A stretch of 64,000 nt of DNA from Bifidobacterium lemurum (GTDB lineage Bacteria > Actinomycetota > Actinomycetes > Actinomycetales > Bifidobacteriaceae), in the NCBI RefSeq assembly GCF_014898175.1, contig NZ_CP062948.1, positions 1,736,001 to 1,800,000 on the forward strand, written 5' to 3'. Of the stretch, positions 39,015-48,558 are shown one piece after another; within the stretch, counting starts at the first letter, position 1; each line of letters begins with the position of its first letter. The notes under the pieces are model-generated. The model was given only the letters and a program-made list of their open reading frames with translations, was not told the origin of the DNA and did no database searches. The translations under genes and the position numbers were made by a program.

Positions 39015-39731
39015 ATGAAGAGTAAACAAGTAGCAGCGATATGCGCCGCCGTTGCGATGTGCGGCGTCTCTTTCGCCTTCGTGGCTCCCAGCGCGACGGC
39101 CGACGATTCGGAAACCGTCACTTCCGCCCGTTCGTTCCCGAAGGCCACCGCGGTGAAGAAGAATCTCTACGCCGAAGCGGTTTCCACCACTGTGGAAGAG
39201 GACTCCGATTGGGGTTCCATCGAATCCCTCGACGTGCCGCAGACCCAGTCCCAGGCTGAGAAGGACGCCGAAGCCCAGGCCCAGGCCGAGGAAGAGGCCG
39301 CCGCCCAAGCGCAGGCCGCCGACCGTTCCCAACAGCGTGAGTCTCTGACCACCACCACGGTCGCGACGCCGTCCGTGCCCGCCAGCGCCGACGCCTCCGC
39401 GCTGGCCTCCTATGCCTCGCAGTTCGCCGGCTATCCGTATGTGTACGGCGGCAACACGCCCTCCGGCTGGGATTGCTCCGGCTTCACGCAGTACGTGTTC
39501 GCCCAGTTCGGCAAGGATATCGGCCGCACCACATACGCCCAGGTCAACGCCGGCACCCATGTGTCCGATCCGCAGCCCGGCGACCTGATGATCTCCACCG
39601 ATCTGTCCCATGCCGGCATCTATCTCGGCAACGGCCTGATGATCCACGCGATGAACGCCTCGATGGGCACCGGAATCTCCTCGGTCGCTTCGGTGACTCC
39701 GAGCAGCTACTATTACATCCGAGTGCTGTAA
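39015..39731 (+). CDS. Secreted NlpC/P60 hydrolase, paralogue 2
   Basis: 238 aa with signal peptide (MKSKQVAAICAAVAMCGVSF), the shared charged linker, then a canonical NlpC/P60 domain (about 130-238). The catalytic Cys is in PSGWDCSGFTQYVF, His in SDLSHAGIYLGN, and a third polar residue near MIHAMN. It lies 85 bp after paralogue 1. Expected to cleave peptidoglycan stem peptides outside the cell. Confidence 0.9.
   Translation: MKSKQVAAICAAVAMCGVSFAFVAPSATADDSETVTSARSFPKATAVKKNLYAEAVSTTVEEDSDWGSIESLDVPQTQSQAEKDAEAQAQAEEEAAAQAQAADRSQQRESLTTTTVATPSVPASADASALASYASQFAGYPYVYGGNTPSGWDCSGFTQYVFAQFGKDIGRTTYAQVNAGTHVSDPQPGDLMISTDLSHAGIYLGNGLMIHAMNASMGTGISSVASVTPSSYYYIRVL
39207..39300 (+). repeat. 94-bp repeat shared by the two NlpC/P60 genes, copy 2
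   Basis: Second copy of the linker-encoding repeat; see 38384-38477. Same length, same frame. Confidence 0.85.
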
Positions 39732-39899
39732 TTCCACGCTGGTACCCGCGGATTCGCGCCATATTCGTCGACGAGCGCCTTCGAAAGAGGGCGCTCGTTA
39801 TTTTTTCAGCGCAATATGCGTTTTTTCTCCACGAATCGGCGGTATTGTTGTTGTCTAAGGGGACGGCATTCTCGCCGTCGATAATTGAAGGAGGTCGTC

Positions 39900-40940
39900 A
39901 TGATCAACGACAAGGCCATTCTCGTCGGTGTTGACGGGTCGCATGCCAGTTATAAGGCCACGTGGTGGGCCGCGAACTACGCCAAGCATGCCGGGCTGAC
40001 GCTGCAGATCGTGTGCGCGTATTCGCTGCCGAGCTATGCAGCGGTGTCGTTCGATGCCACATATACCGCCATGGGGGACGATAACGCCGCGCATTCCGAC
40101 GCGCAGGAGATTCTTTCGAAGGCCAAGGCCATCGCCGACGAACAGGGCGTCGAAGCCGCCACATTGATCGTCACCGGCGATCCCGCCTCCGTGTTCGTGG
40201 AGCTGAGCCGCAACTACAACCTCATCGTGATCGGTAACCGAGGCAAGGGCGGCCTGGCCGAGCGTCTGCTGGGCACCACCTCGTCGTCGCTGCCCGCCTA
40301 CGCGTACTGCCCGATCGTGGTCGTGCCCTACACCGACGACGACGGCAATCTGATGCACCTGAACAACACCATCACCAAGGTGGCGGTGGGCTCCGACGAA
40401 TCCAAGTGGGGCCTGAAGGCGCTTGAGATCGCCGCGGACTTCGCCGACGTGTGGGGCGCCGAGCTCGACGTGCTCTCCGCCGTGCCGAACCTGAAAGGCG
40501 TCGAAGGCGAGGAAGGCGTGATGGACTCCTATATGGAGGATCTGTCCGTGCGCTTGAAGCCGCTGCAGGAGAGCCATCCCAATCTGACCATCAACAAGCA
40601 GATCGTGTCCGGTCCGGCCGTGAACGCGCTGACCAAGGCCAGCTACGACCATGACGTGGTCGTCGTCGGCTCGCGTGGACGCGGCGGCTTCACCGGCCTG
40701 CTGCTCGGCTCCACCAGCCAGGGACTGCTGCAGCATGCGGTCGGCCCGGTGTATGTGGTGCCGCGCAAGTACGTCGAGGCCGCGGAATCCCGTCTCGACA
40801 CCGTGCCGAGCTCGCCCGCCGAGGTTCCGACGATGGCCCTGGAGGACATCTCCGGCGTCGAGGAGGTGCCGGTGGCCAAGGCCGATGCGGCGACGGTCGT
40901 CGAAATCGAGACCACCATCGATCCCGAACGTCAGGGCTGA
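39900..40940 (+). CDS. Universal stress protein, tandem UspA domains
   Basis: Cytoplasmic nucleotide-binding stress protein of 346 aa with two Usp domains (about 1-150 and 160-300). ATP-binding glycine motifs are seen as GNRGKGGLAERLLGTTSSS and GSRGRGGFTGLLLGSTSQG. A C-terminal acidic tail of about 45 residues follows. The start at 39900 has a strong AAGGAGGT eight bases upstream; ATG 39885 is rejected. Monocistronic, with a strong terminator after it. Confidence 0.92.
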   Translation: MINDKAILVGVDGSHASYKATWWAANYAKHAGLTLQIVCAYSLPSYAAVSFDATYTAMGDDNAAHSDAQEILSKAKAIADEQGVEAATLIVTGDPASVFVELSRNYNLIVIGNRGKGGLAERLLGTTSSSLPAYAYCPIVVVPYTDDDGNLMHLNNTITKVAVGSDESKWGLKALEIAADFADVWGAELDVLSAVPNLKGVEGEEGVMDSYMEDLSVRLKPLQESHPNLTINKQIVSGPAVNALTKASYDHDVVVVGSRGRGGFTGLLLGSTSQGLLQHAVGPVYVVPRKYVEAAESRLDTVPSSPAEVPTMALEDISGVEEVPVAKADAATVVEIETTIDPERQG

Positions 40941-40960
40941 GTCTGTACGATACGCATACG

Positions 40961-41000
40961 AAAGGGGCTTTCCGAACTGTGTGGTTCGGAAAGCCCCTTT
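40961..41000 (+). terminator. Terminator after the universal stress gene
   Basis: Perfect 17-bp arms AAAGGGGCTTTCCGAAC / GTTCGGAAAGCCCCTTT around a 6-nt loop, 20 bp after the stop. Confidence 0.85.
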
Positions 41001-41017
41001 CTCGTATGTCCTCACCT

Positions 41018-41106
41018 GTCATCCTGAGCGGAGCGTGGCGAGGCGCAAGGATCTGCGGCCCACCGGCCCACCGGTCATGAGATGCCTCGATTTCGCTCGG
41101 CATGAC
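41018..41106. repeat. Intergenic palindromic repeat copy
   Basis: Starts GTCATCCTGAGCGGAGCG, carries GCAAGGATCT and ends TCGCTCGGCATGAC. Same family as 25191-25294, with a diverged centre. Between the stress-protein terminator and the convergent OsmC gene. Confidence 0.75.
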
Positions 41107-41142
41107 GATGGTCACGTCGAGCGGGATGCGGGGCGCATCCCG

Positions 41143-41556
41143 CTAGCGGCGAACCGTCACATCCATGCGCACGGGGGTCTCCTGCACATAGGTGTGCTTC
41201 ACGGTGCAGCCCTTGTCCACATGGCGGGTGATGCGTTCGGCCAGCTTGGCGGCGTCCTCGTCGCTCAGATCGGCGTCGGTGGCGTCGACCACCAGCTGTT
41301 CGTTGAAGTTGATGTAGGCGTCATGGTCGGCGTCGTAGGTGCCGTCCACGACGATTTTCGCGCCCTTGCCCTCGCCCAGCGTGTGTTCGATGGCGAACTG
41401 GCTGGACAGCGCCGCGCAGCCGGCCAGCGCGATCTTCATCAGATCGCCCGGCGTGAACTGGCCGCGGTCCTTGCCGAATTTGATATGCGCGCCGTCGTCG
41501 CTGAACGCGTCCCAGCTGCCGTCCTTATTGCGCTCGACCCACAGTCGCTTGCCCAT
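41143..41556 (-). CDS. OsmC-family peroxide reductase-like protein
   Basis: 137 aa with the OsmC fold. Features are TPGDLMKIALAGCAALSS, with the first conserved Cys, and a C-terminal HVDKGCTVKHTY, with the second Cys. The pair would act in thiol-dependent peroxide reduction or dehalogenation-like chemistry. Start MGKRLWVERNKDG at 41556. Monocistronic. Substrate not determined. Confidence 0.88.
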   Translation of the reverse strand: MGKRLWVERNKDGSWDAFSDDGAHIKFGKDRGQFTPGDLMKIALAGCAALSSQFAIEHTLGEGKGAKIVVDGTYDADHDAYINFNEQLVVDATDADLSDEDAAKLAERITRHVDKGCTVKHTYVQETPVRMDVTVRR

Positions 41557-41782
41557 AATGCCTCCTTGATGTGTTGGCGTGTGTGGCGCGTATGGACGCG
41601 CCGCTTCTCCAATCTAACCGCATCCTCGCGAAGAATCGTCGGCATTCCGCCCTGCGGTGAGACGGGTGTTCGCTTGGGACCCCGCGGATCCTCCTGATTC
41701 CGCCGCGTTCGGGTTTCGAAAGGCTGCGGGCTGCGGGACTGCGGGATGGCGGCACTCGCGGGTCTGCTCTAGACTGGAGCGC

Positions 41783-42655
41783 ATGGCTTTGACACAAGAA
41801 CAGCTCGACGACGTCCGCTCCCGCATCCCCGCGCGGCCCGACACCGATATTCCGATGCCCTATGAGGATCTGGTGCGCAGGATCCTGACCGAAGGCACGC
41901 TCAAATCCGACCGCACCGGCACCGGCACCATCTCGCTGTTCGGCCAGCAGATGCGCTTCGACCTGTCCGAATCCTTCCCCCTGCTCACCACCAAAACCGT
42001 GTTCTTCAAAGGACTGGCCTACGAGCTGCTGTGGTTCCTCAAAGGCTCCACGAACATCCAATACCTGACCGACCACAACGTGCACATCTGGGACGAGTGG
42101 GCGGACGAGAACGGCGACCTCGGCCCCGTCTACGGCGCGCAGTGGCGCTCCTGGCCCGCACCCACGCCCGAGGATCCAAACCGCACCATCGACCAGATCG
42201 CCAACGTGGTCGACCTGGTCAAGCACAACCCCGACTCGCGCCGCATGGTCGTCTCCGCATGGAATCCGGCCGAAGTGGAGCATATGGCCCTGCCGCCATG
42301 CCACGCGCTGTTCCAGTTCTACGTGGCCGACGGACGCCTGAGCTGCCAGCTGTACCAGCGCTCGTGCGACATGTTCCTCGGCGTGCCGTTCAACATCGCC
42401 TCCTACTCGCTGCTTACGCTGATGCTCGCGCAGCAGGCCGGATTGGAGCCGGGGGAGTTCGTGTGGACCGGCGGCGACTGCCATGTGTATGACAACCACA
42501 TCGAGCAGGTGCTCGAACAGCTGGGGCGTGAGCCGTACCCGTATCCGCGCATCGCCATCCGCAAGGCCGACTCCCTGTTCGACTACGACTATGAGGATTT
42601 CGAAATCGTCGACTACCGGCACCACCCCACCATCAAGGCGCCGGTGGCGGTCTGA
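41783..42655 (+). CDS. thyA: Thymidylate synthase
   Basis: Makes dTMP from dUMP using methylene-tetrahydrofolate. 290 aa. Recognised by [40 protein letters not shown], the nucleophile Cys in [13 protein letters not shown] and [17 protein letters not shown]. The start at 41783 is the first methionine next to the conserved N-terminus; the longer open frame is unsupported. The partner enzyme gene folA follows 73 bp on, which recycles the dihydrofolate produced. Confidence 0.97.
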   Translation: MALTQEQLDDVRSRIPARPDTDIPMPYEDLVRRILTEGTLKSDRTGTGTISLFGQQMRFDLSESFPLLTTKTVFFKGLAYELLWFLKGSTNIQYLTDHNVHIWDEWADENGDLGPVYGAQWRSWPAPTPEDPNRTIDQIANVVDLVKHNPDSRRMVVSAWNPAEVEHMALPPCHALFQFYVADGRLSCQLYQRSCDMFLGVPFNIASYSLLTLMLAQQAGLEPGEFVWTGGDCHVYDNHIEQVLEQLGREPYPYPRIAIRKADSLFDYDYEDFEIVDYRHHPTIKAPVAV

Positions 42656-42728
42656 TCGGCCTCCCCGAGAGGTCTGCGCCGCCTAATAGACTGAAACGCA
42701 TTGCAAACACGCCCAAGGAGTGAATGAA

Positions 42729-43388
42729 ATGGAGCATGACAGTAGCCGCAGTGGCTATCACGAACCCGAGCCCGGATCCGCCGGGCTTGACGAAACCGAG
42801 GACTGGGGCGACGACTTCCCCAAAACCTTCTCGGTGAACCTCATCTGGGCCGAGGCCCGCGACAAGGATGATTGCGCCGGCGCAATCGGCTTTTCAGGCG
42901 GCATGCCTTGGCATCTGGCCGAGGACATGAAGCATTTCAAGGAACTGACCGTATCCCATCCGGTGATTATGGGACGGCGCACATGGGAATCGCTGGGGGT
43001 CAAGTACCGCCCGCTGCCCAACCGCGACAACATCGTGGTCTCCCACGATCCGCAATATCACGCGCCCGGAGCGACGGTCGTTCCCAGCCTCGAGGACGCG
43101 CTGGATCTGGCGCGTCAGGAGGCCATTCCGGACGACGGGCTCGACCGCAGCGAGATCTGGGTCATCGGCGGCGCGCAGCTGTTCGCCGAGGCCTTGCCGT
43201 TCGCCGACAAGGCGTATGTCACGGAAATCCGCGCCCAGGTCGAGGCCGACACCTACGCGCCCGACGTGGCCGCGCTGGTCGGGGACGGCGCGTGGCATGT
43301 GGTCGAGGAATCGCTGTGGCTGGAACCGAAGAACCCTGAGAACGGCATCAGCGGATACAAATTCGCCATCTTCGCGAAGAACCGCTGA
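42729..43388 (+). CDS. folA: Dihydrofolate reductase
   Basis: Reduces dihydrofolate to tetrahydrofolate. 219 aa, longer than the usual 160 because of a charged N-terminal extension of about 35 residues before VNLIWAEARD. Core motifs are GFSGGMPWHLAEDMKHFKEL, PVIMGRRTWESL and EIWVIGGAQLFAEAL. ATG 42729 has AAGGAG eight bases upstream; GTG 42720 overlaps that site and is rejected. Operon with thyA. Confidence 0.95.
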   Translation: MEHDSSRSGYHEPEPGSAGLDETEDWGDDFPKTFSVNLIWAEARDKDDCAGAIGFSGGMPWHLAEDMKHFKELTVSHPVIMGRRTWESLGVKYRPLPNRDNIVVSHDPQYHAPGATVVPSLEDALDLARQEAIPDDGLDRSEIWVIGGAQLFAEALPFADKAYVTEIRAQVEADTYAPDVAALVGDGAWHVVEESLWLEPKNPENGISGYKFAIFAKNR

Positions 43389-43473
43389 CATCCATCGCAA
43401 CGCTCCCCGTCGTCTCGTCTGCGACAAGGGGAGCGTCTCGCATCGAGCAACGAAACGAGAGGCTTGACCAACC

Positions 43474-43998
43474 ATGAGCGAAACCAGTCCCTACACCGTG
43501 ATGACCGTATGCACCGGCAATATCTGCCGTTCCCCTATGGGTGAGATCATCCTGCGTCATTTCTTCGACGAGCGCGGCCTATCCGACCGCGTGGTCGTGG
43601 AGTCGAGCGGCGTGAGCGACGAGGAGTGGAGCCATCCGATCGACTCGCGCGCCGTGCGTGTGCTGCGTGAGCGCGGCTACGGCGACGAGATTCCGCGCGA
43701 CCATTTCGCGCACCGCATCACCGCCGAGGAGATCGAACGCACCGACCTGTTCCTGCCGATGACCGCCTCGCATATGCGTTCGCTGCTGCGCCAGCTGCCC
43801 GCCGACAAGCGCGACGGCGTGCATATGTACCGCAGCTTCGATCCGAACCTGCCCACCCCCAAGCCGGGGCATGAGGACTCCATCGACCTGGTGGATCCTT
43901 GGTATGGCGGCATGCGCGAGTTCGAGGTGGCCATCGACCAGATTGAGGCCGTCGCGCCCCATATCGTCGATTGGGTCGCCGAACAGCTGGGGGAGTGA
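43474..43998 (+). CDS. Low-molecular-weight protein tyrosine phosphatase
   Basis: 174 aa. The P-loop VCTGNICRSPMGEI, with catalytic Cys and Arg, is at about residues 11-22, and the general-acid Asp is in LVDPWYGGMREFE. Such enzymes dephosphorylate protein tyrosines, often in exopolysaccharide control, though no polysaccharide locus is adjacent. Short gaps to folA suggest it may share a transcript. Physiological substrate unknown. Confidence 0.93.
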   Translation: MSETSPYTVMTVCTGNICRSPMGEIILRHFFDERGLSDRVVVESSGVSDEEWSHPIDSRAVRVLRERGYGDEIPRDHFAHRITAEEIERTDLFLPMTASHMRSLLRQLPADKRDGVHMYRSFDPNLPTPKPGHEDSIDLVDPWYGGMREFEVAIDQIEAVAPHIVDWVAEQLGE

Positions 43999-44153
43999 CG
44001 CGGGCCTCTCTTCGGTGCTTCCACGACGTTGTGTGATATCGCCCGTCGTCGTCCGAAAGACTGGACAGCGCCGCCGGCATGTTCCTGACTCTTTGGGAAT
44101 GAGGATATGCTGGTGCTCAAGAGGGAAGACGATGTTCGGGAACGGGAGGCGGC

Positions 44154-45146
44154 GTGGTCACTATCAGGGATGTCGCAAAGGCGGCGGGAGTCTCCAAATC
44201 CACGGTCTCCTATGTGCTTAACAACGATCCGCGGATTACGGCGACAACCGAGGCGAAGGTCCGCCGGGCGATCGAGGAGTTGGGGTATTCCGTCAATCAT
44301 GCGGCCCGTTCGTTGTCCTCCTCTAGAACGTGGACCATCGGCATCTCTGTGGCTCCCGATGCCGGCGGTTATTATTCGGCCGCTGCCGGCGTGCATATGT
44401 ACGCTCTGGCAAGGCATGCCTCCGACCGTGGTTATGAAGCCCTGTTCGTGGATGCCGCCGGGGGAGCGCGGTCTATCCGCGAGGCGGTGGCGTCCAAGAG
44501 GGTCGACGGTGTCGTTGTCATGGACGTGTCCGATGACGACCCGCGCATCGATATGGTACTCGAATTGGGAGTTCCTGCGGTGGTGTTCGGCAGCCCCGAC
44601 GATTGTCTCGGACTGGACGTGGTGGATTCCGATTACGAACGTGAGGCCGTGGATGCTGTGAGGTATCTGCACGAGCTGGGGAGGCACGATGTGGTGTTGT
44701 TCTCCAAGCCCGAACAGTTGGTCCGACAGCGTATGGGATATGTGACACGGTTCAATGATGCGTTCGTGCGTGAAGCGCGCAGGCTGGGCATGAGAGTGCA
44801 TGTGGAGGCGCCGGAGCAGGTGGATTCCGACCCGTTGTCCGTCGTTGAACGCGCGATGCGCACTTATGGCGACGTCAACGGGGTGGCATTGTTCAATGAG
44901 CCTGTCGTTATGGCCGCGCCGCGGCTGTTCTCAACGTCGGGTTGTGGCATGTGTGATGAACGTGGTGTGATCGCTGTGGCTCCACGTTGGATATGTCTAT
45001 CGATGTCACTGCCGTTCGCCACAATCCAGACCGATGTGGATCGCTTGTCCGGTGAGGTTATTGATACCTTGGTGTCTCGCATCGAGGATCCTGGTCGGGA
45101 GCCGGTGCGCAGGCTGGTGGCGTTTCCGGTGATCGAGCCTCGCTGA
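44154..45146 (+). CDS. LacI-family transcriptional regulator
   Basis: 330 aa from a GTG start. The N-terminal helix-turn-helix MVTIRDVAKAAGVSKSTVSY and hinge (YSVNHAARSLSS) are classic, followed by a periplasmic-binding-protein-like effector domain (about 60-330). It is immediately upstream of an ABC importer and GH31 gene that carry a perfect LacI-type palindrome at their promoter, so it is the probable local repressor, induced by the transported glycoside. GC content and codon use from here to about 50.6 kb look more relaxed than in flanking housekeeping genes. Confidence 0.92.
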   Translation: MVTIRDVAKAAGVSKSTVSYVLNNDPRITATTEAKVRRAIEELGYSVNHAARSLSSSRTWTIGISVAPDAGGYYSAAAGVHMYALARHASDRGYEALFVDAAGGARSIREAVASKRVDGVVVMDVSDDDPRIDMVLELGVPAVVFGSPDDCLGLDVVDSDYEREAVDAVRYLHELGRHDVVLFSKPEQLVRQRMGYVTRFNDAFVREARRLGMRVHVEAPEQVDSDPLSVVERAMRTYGDVNGVALFNEPVVMAAPRLFSTSGCGMCDERGVIAVAPRWICLSMSLPFATIQTDVDRLSGEVIDTLVSRIEDPGREPVRRLVAFPVIEPR

Positions 45147-45208
45147 GCTGAGCGGCCTGTCATGTCGACGGGCGTCTTCCAAGATGCCCGGCTTTGAGAT
45201 CCCTCAAT

Positions 45209-45265
45209 TTGCTTAAATGAATGAACTAATATACAATGGACTTTATTGGACCGGTCCAATAAAGT
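45209..45265 (+). promoter_or_regulatory. Promoter with overlapping LacI-type operator
   Basis: TTGCTT (45209-45214), a 17-bp spacer and TACAAT (45232-45237) are followed at once by a perfect 26-bp palindrome, 45240-45265, with half-site ACTTTATTGGACC and a CG-centred axis typical of LacI operators. A related half-site (TTGGAACG) follows at about 45269. Repression at the transcription start is expected. Confidence 0.8.
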
Positions 45266-45362
45266 AATTGGAACGTTTGGCGATGGTGTCAACGTCTTGA
45301 GGCGACTCAATAAGTCGATCCGATACCAGCACGGTGAGGTGCATTGAGGAAAGGAAGTCATC

Positions 45363-46754
45363 ATGACAGGAAAAGCCAGTAAAGCGTGTGCGCTGCTCTC
45401 CGCGACGGCGTTGCTGACATTGGCCGCTTGTGGTTCGGGAACAAACGAGACGCAAGGGACCATCGACACCCAGGCCGATAAGGGTTTGGCGGTGCTTGGG
45501 GACAACGTCACCTATGATCCGAACCATCTGGTCAACGAAGGAAAACCCATCACCGTGCAGTACTACACGTGGATGCCGGATACGGATGGCGCGCTTGATG
45601 CTTTCGACGCATACACTGAGATTCATCCGAATGTGACCTTCGACATCGTCAATGTGGCGTGGGCCGACTACTTCACCAAACTACCTATGTTGCTTAAGGG
45701 TAAGAATGGTCCAGCCGTGTTTGCCATCCATAACTCCTATGACGAGGTGCTCAGCCCCTATCTGGCCACCTACGATATCGACGTCGACGATCTGAAAGCG
45801 GACTACGTGGGTGTGGAGGCGCATGTGTCCGACGGCAGCGTGCGTTACATCGACGCCGCCATCAATACCGGCAACATCTACTACAACACGACGCTGTGGG
45901 CCGAGGCTGGACTGACTGAGGACGATATCCCGACCACTTGGGACGAGTTCCGTCAGGTCGCCATCAAACTGACCAAGCGTGATGGTGAGACGCTCACCCA
46001 ATGCGGGTTTAACATGAACGGCGATGCGGGTTACAGTTCGATGTTCGAGGGGCTGAACTACCAGAAGGGTGAGCTGCTGTTCTCATCAGATGGAACGGAG
46101 GCCAACTTCGATAATGACACCACCAAAGAGAACCTTGAATGGCTGCATGATCTGTACGCCGAGGACCAGGTATGTTCGACGGACTTCGGCACTGACGGCG
46201 ACAAGAGCTTCGGCAACGGGCAAAGCGCCATGGTGTACCGATGGGGTTACTACGAGGGTGATCTGGCGACCAAGTATCCGGATATCGAATACGGCATTTT
46301 CCCGACGCCAACTCCAAGCGACGAGGTTCCGTTCGCCTATGACCGTTACAACGGCGAGTCAACCATCGGTATCAACGCGAACGCCAGTGCTGAACAGCAA
46401 GAGGTCGCCCAAGATCTTGTGCGGTTCATGCTTGCCGACGACACGTATGTGAAGTCGGTGTCCAAGAATATGAACTCTTTCCCGGCGAAGATCTCTTTGA
46501 ATGATGACGAGGAACTGTCCCAGATGACGATCTTCAGTCTGGTCAAACCGCGCGTCGACCGTCTGATTTGGCCTGGGCCGATGCCCTCCACCATCGAGAA
46601 CACAGCGAAAACGGTATTCCAGAATGTGTTCAACAACGGTATGTCCGTGGATGATGCAGTGACGGGTGGTCAGAAGACCATGCAGAGCGATCTGAAGAAA
46701 TCCAACTTCGAATCCGTCGAGTCGCAGTACGCGTACATCGACGAACTGAAATGA
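45363..46754 (+). CDS. ABC sugar transporter solute-binding lipoprotein
   Basis: 463 aa. Signal peptide with lipobox LAACGSG (Cys near residue 23), followed by a family 1 solute-binding fold (PITVQYYTWMPDTDGALDAF). It captures an oligosaccharide, likely an alpha-glucoside or alpha-xyloside judging from the GH31 enzyme in the same operon, and passes it to the two permeases. First gene after the LacI-type operator. No ATPase gene is in the cluster; a shared MsmK-like ATPase is expected elsewhere. Confidence 0.9.
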   Translation: MTGKASKACALLSATALLTLAACGSGTNETQGTIDTQADKGLAVLGDNVTYDPNHLVNEGKPITVQYYTWMPDTDGALDAFDAYTEIHPNVTFDIVNVAWADYFTKLPMLLKGKNGPAVFAIHNSYDEVLSPYLATYDIDVDDLKADYVGVEAHVSDGSVRYIDAAINTGNIYYNTTLWAEAGLTEDDIPTTWDEFRQVAIKLTKRDGETLTQCGFNMNGDAGYSSMFEGLNYQKGELLFSSDGTEANFDNDTTKENLEWLHDLYAEDQVCSTDFGTDGDKSFGNGQSAMVYRWGYYEGDLATKYPDIEYGIFPTPTPSDEVPFAYDRYNGESTIGINANASAEQQEVAQDLVRFMLADDTYVKSVSKNMNSFPAKISLNDDEELSQMTIFSLVKPRVDRLIWPGPMPSTIENTAKTVFQNVFNNGMSVDDAVTGGQKTMQSDLKKSNFESVESQYAYIDELK

Positions 46755-46840
46755 CGAGCCTTGGCGCCTCCTCTGGGATGGGCGTCCGCCGATGCGGACA
46801 TTCCATCCTAAGGAGCGCCGATGATTCCAAGGAATGAACC

Positions 46841-47710
46841 ATGACAATGAAATCACGGTTGGGAAGAATCCTGAGCTTCAAAAACATTGCGGTATTCTTC
46901 TTCGTAGCCAATTTCCTGGTGTTCCTGGCTTATCCGATCGCTAAAGCCTTCGCGGGAAGCCTGCATTACTGGAACCCCATGACCGGTGCCTATGACTGGG
47001 TCGGTCTGGAGAATTTCGTATCCATCCTCACGGACCCGTTGTTCTGGCAATCCATGTGGAACACGTTCTACTTCTCTTTCTTCGCGGTGGTCTTCCGCAT
47101 CGCGCTCGGACTTGGCATCGCCGTGATGCTGTGGTCCCAGTTGGCCAAATGTAAAACGGCGTTCCGTACGTTGTTCTATATGCCCACGATCACTCCGTTG
47201 GTCGCCGTCTCATTGGTGTGGGTGTGGATGTACGATCCGCAGTTCGGTCTGATTGACAAGCTGTTTGGCGTGCATATCAACTGGCTTAATGATCCGCAGT
47301 GGGCTTTGCCTGCGATCATCATCATGACGGTATGGAAGGATTTCGGCTACGCCACCGTACTGTATCTCGCCGCGCTGATGAATGTTCCCGTCGATGTGCT
47401 CGAGGCGTCCCAAATTGATGGGGCGAACGGATGGCAGCGGTTCTGGCACATCATCATGCCGCTGATACGGCCCACAACGATGTTTGTGTTCATCACCTCA
47501 CTGATCACCTATTTCCAAGCCTATGTGCAGATCCTGATGATGACCGAGGGCGGCCCGGGCAACAAGACCTATACCATCAGCTATCTGATCTATGACAGGG
47601 CATTCGTCAACTACGACTTCGGCACCGCGTCGGCCATGTCCGTCGTACTGTTCGTCATCACCGGTGTGTTGTCGTTCGTCAGTCTGCGATTGTCGTCGAG
47701 AAAGGACTAG
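46841..47710 (+). CDS. ABC sugar permease (MalF-like)
   Basis: 289 aa, six predicted membrane helices. The EAA loop LEASQIDGANGWQRFWHIIM near residue 190 is the ATPase contact. It starts 86 bp after the binding-protein gene and ends three bases before its partner. Membrane channel subunit of the LacI-controlled glycoside importer. Confidence 0.9.
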   Translation: MTMKSRLGRILSFKNIAVFFFVANFLVFLAYPIAKAFAGSLHYWNPMTGAYDWVGLENFVSILTDPLFWQSMWNTFYFSFFAVVFRIALGLGIAVMLWSQLAKCKTAFRTLFYMPTITPLVAVSLVWVWMYDPQFGLIDKLFGVHINWLNDPQWALPAIIIMTVWKDFGYATVLYLAALMNVPVDVLEASQIDGANGWQRFWHIIMPLIRPTTMFVFITSLITYFQAYVQILMMTEGGPGNKTYTISYLIYDRAFVNYDFGTASAMSVVLFVITGVLSFVSLRLSSRKD

Positions 47711-47713
47711 GCC

Positions 47714-48532
47714 ATGAAAAAAACGCTGGCCATAGTGGTGTTCAACGCCATCCTGTTGTTGTTCGCCGTCGTTACCATCGTGCCGTTCGTGTGGATGTTC
47801 ATCTCATCTTTCGCGACCAACGCCGATATCGTGTCGATAAGCGACAGTCTGTTCCCCAAACCTTCCACGCTGGATAACTATGCGAACATTCAGTCGACCT
47901 TCAACTTCATGGGCTTCTTCGGTAACTCGCTGTTCATCTGTGTGGTGAAGACGGCCATCGTGCTCTACACCAGTGCGGTCGGTGGGTATATCTTCTCCAA
48001 ACTGAAGTATCGCGGTCGTGGCTTTCTGTTCGGCATGATTCTGAGCTCCATGATGATTCCTTGGGCGGTAACCATCATTCCCCAGTACGACATGATGGTG
48101 AATTTCGGTCTGCTCGATTCCTATTGGGCGTTGATCCTGCCGGCGATGGTCAATGGATTCGGAGTGTTCATGCTCAAGCAGGCCATGGATGACATCCCTG
48201 ACGAGATTATCGAGGCCGCCCGGGTGGATGGCGCGAGCGATTTCCGTATCTTTCATCGCATTATGCTGCCGCTGAGCCGTAACGCTCTGTCCGCCATCGG
48301 CATCTTCGTGTTCCTGTGGAACTGGGAGGACTATCTGTGGCCTTTCCTCATGATCAATGATCAGGACAAGCAACTGCTTGCGGTCGGACTCAAACTGTTC
48401 AGCGGACAGTACGGCACCGATTACGGCGGACTGTTCGCGGCGACTTCCATCGCCATCATTCCAGTGCTCATCGTATATCTTCTCTTCCAAAAGCAGTTCA
48501 TCTCAGGGCTTGCGGCCGGAAGTGGAAAATGA
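47714..48532 (+). CDS. ABC sugar permease (MalG-like)
   Basis: 272 aa, six predicted helices. The EAA loop EAARVDGASDFRIFHRIMLP lies near residue 165. Partner of the preceding permease. Its stop overlaps a possible ATGA start of the GH31 frame. Confidence 0.9.
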   Translation: MKKTLAIVVFNAILLLFAVVTIVPFVWMFISSFATNADIVSISDSLFPKPSTLDNYANIQSTFNFMGFFGNSLFICVVKTAIVLYTSAVGGYIFSKLKYRGRGFLFGMILSSMMIPWAVTIIPQYDMMVNFGLLDSYWALILPAMVNGFGVFMLKQAMDDIPDEIIEAARVDGASDFRIFHRIMLPLSRNALSAIGIFVFLWNWEDYLWPFLMINDQDKQLLAVGLKLFSGQYGTDYGGLFAATSIAIIPVLIVYLLFQKQFISGLAAGSGK

Positions 48533-48558
48533 CACAACACCACGTAAAGGACATATCA

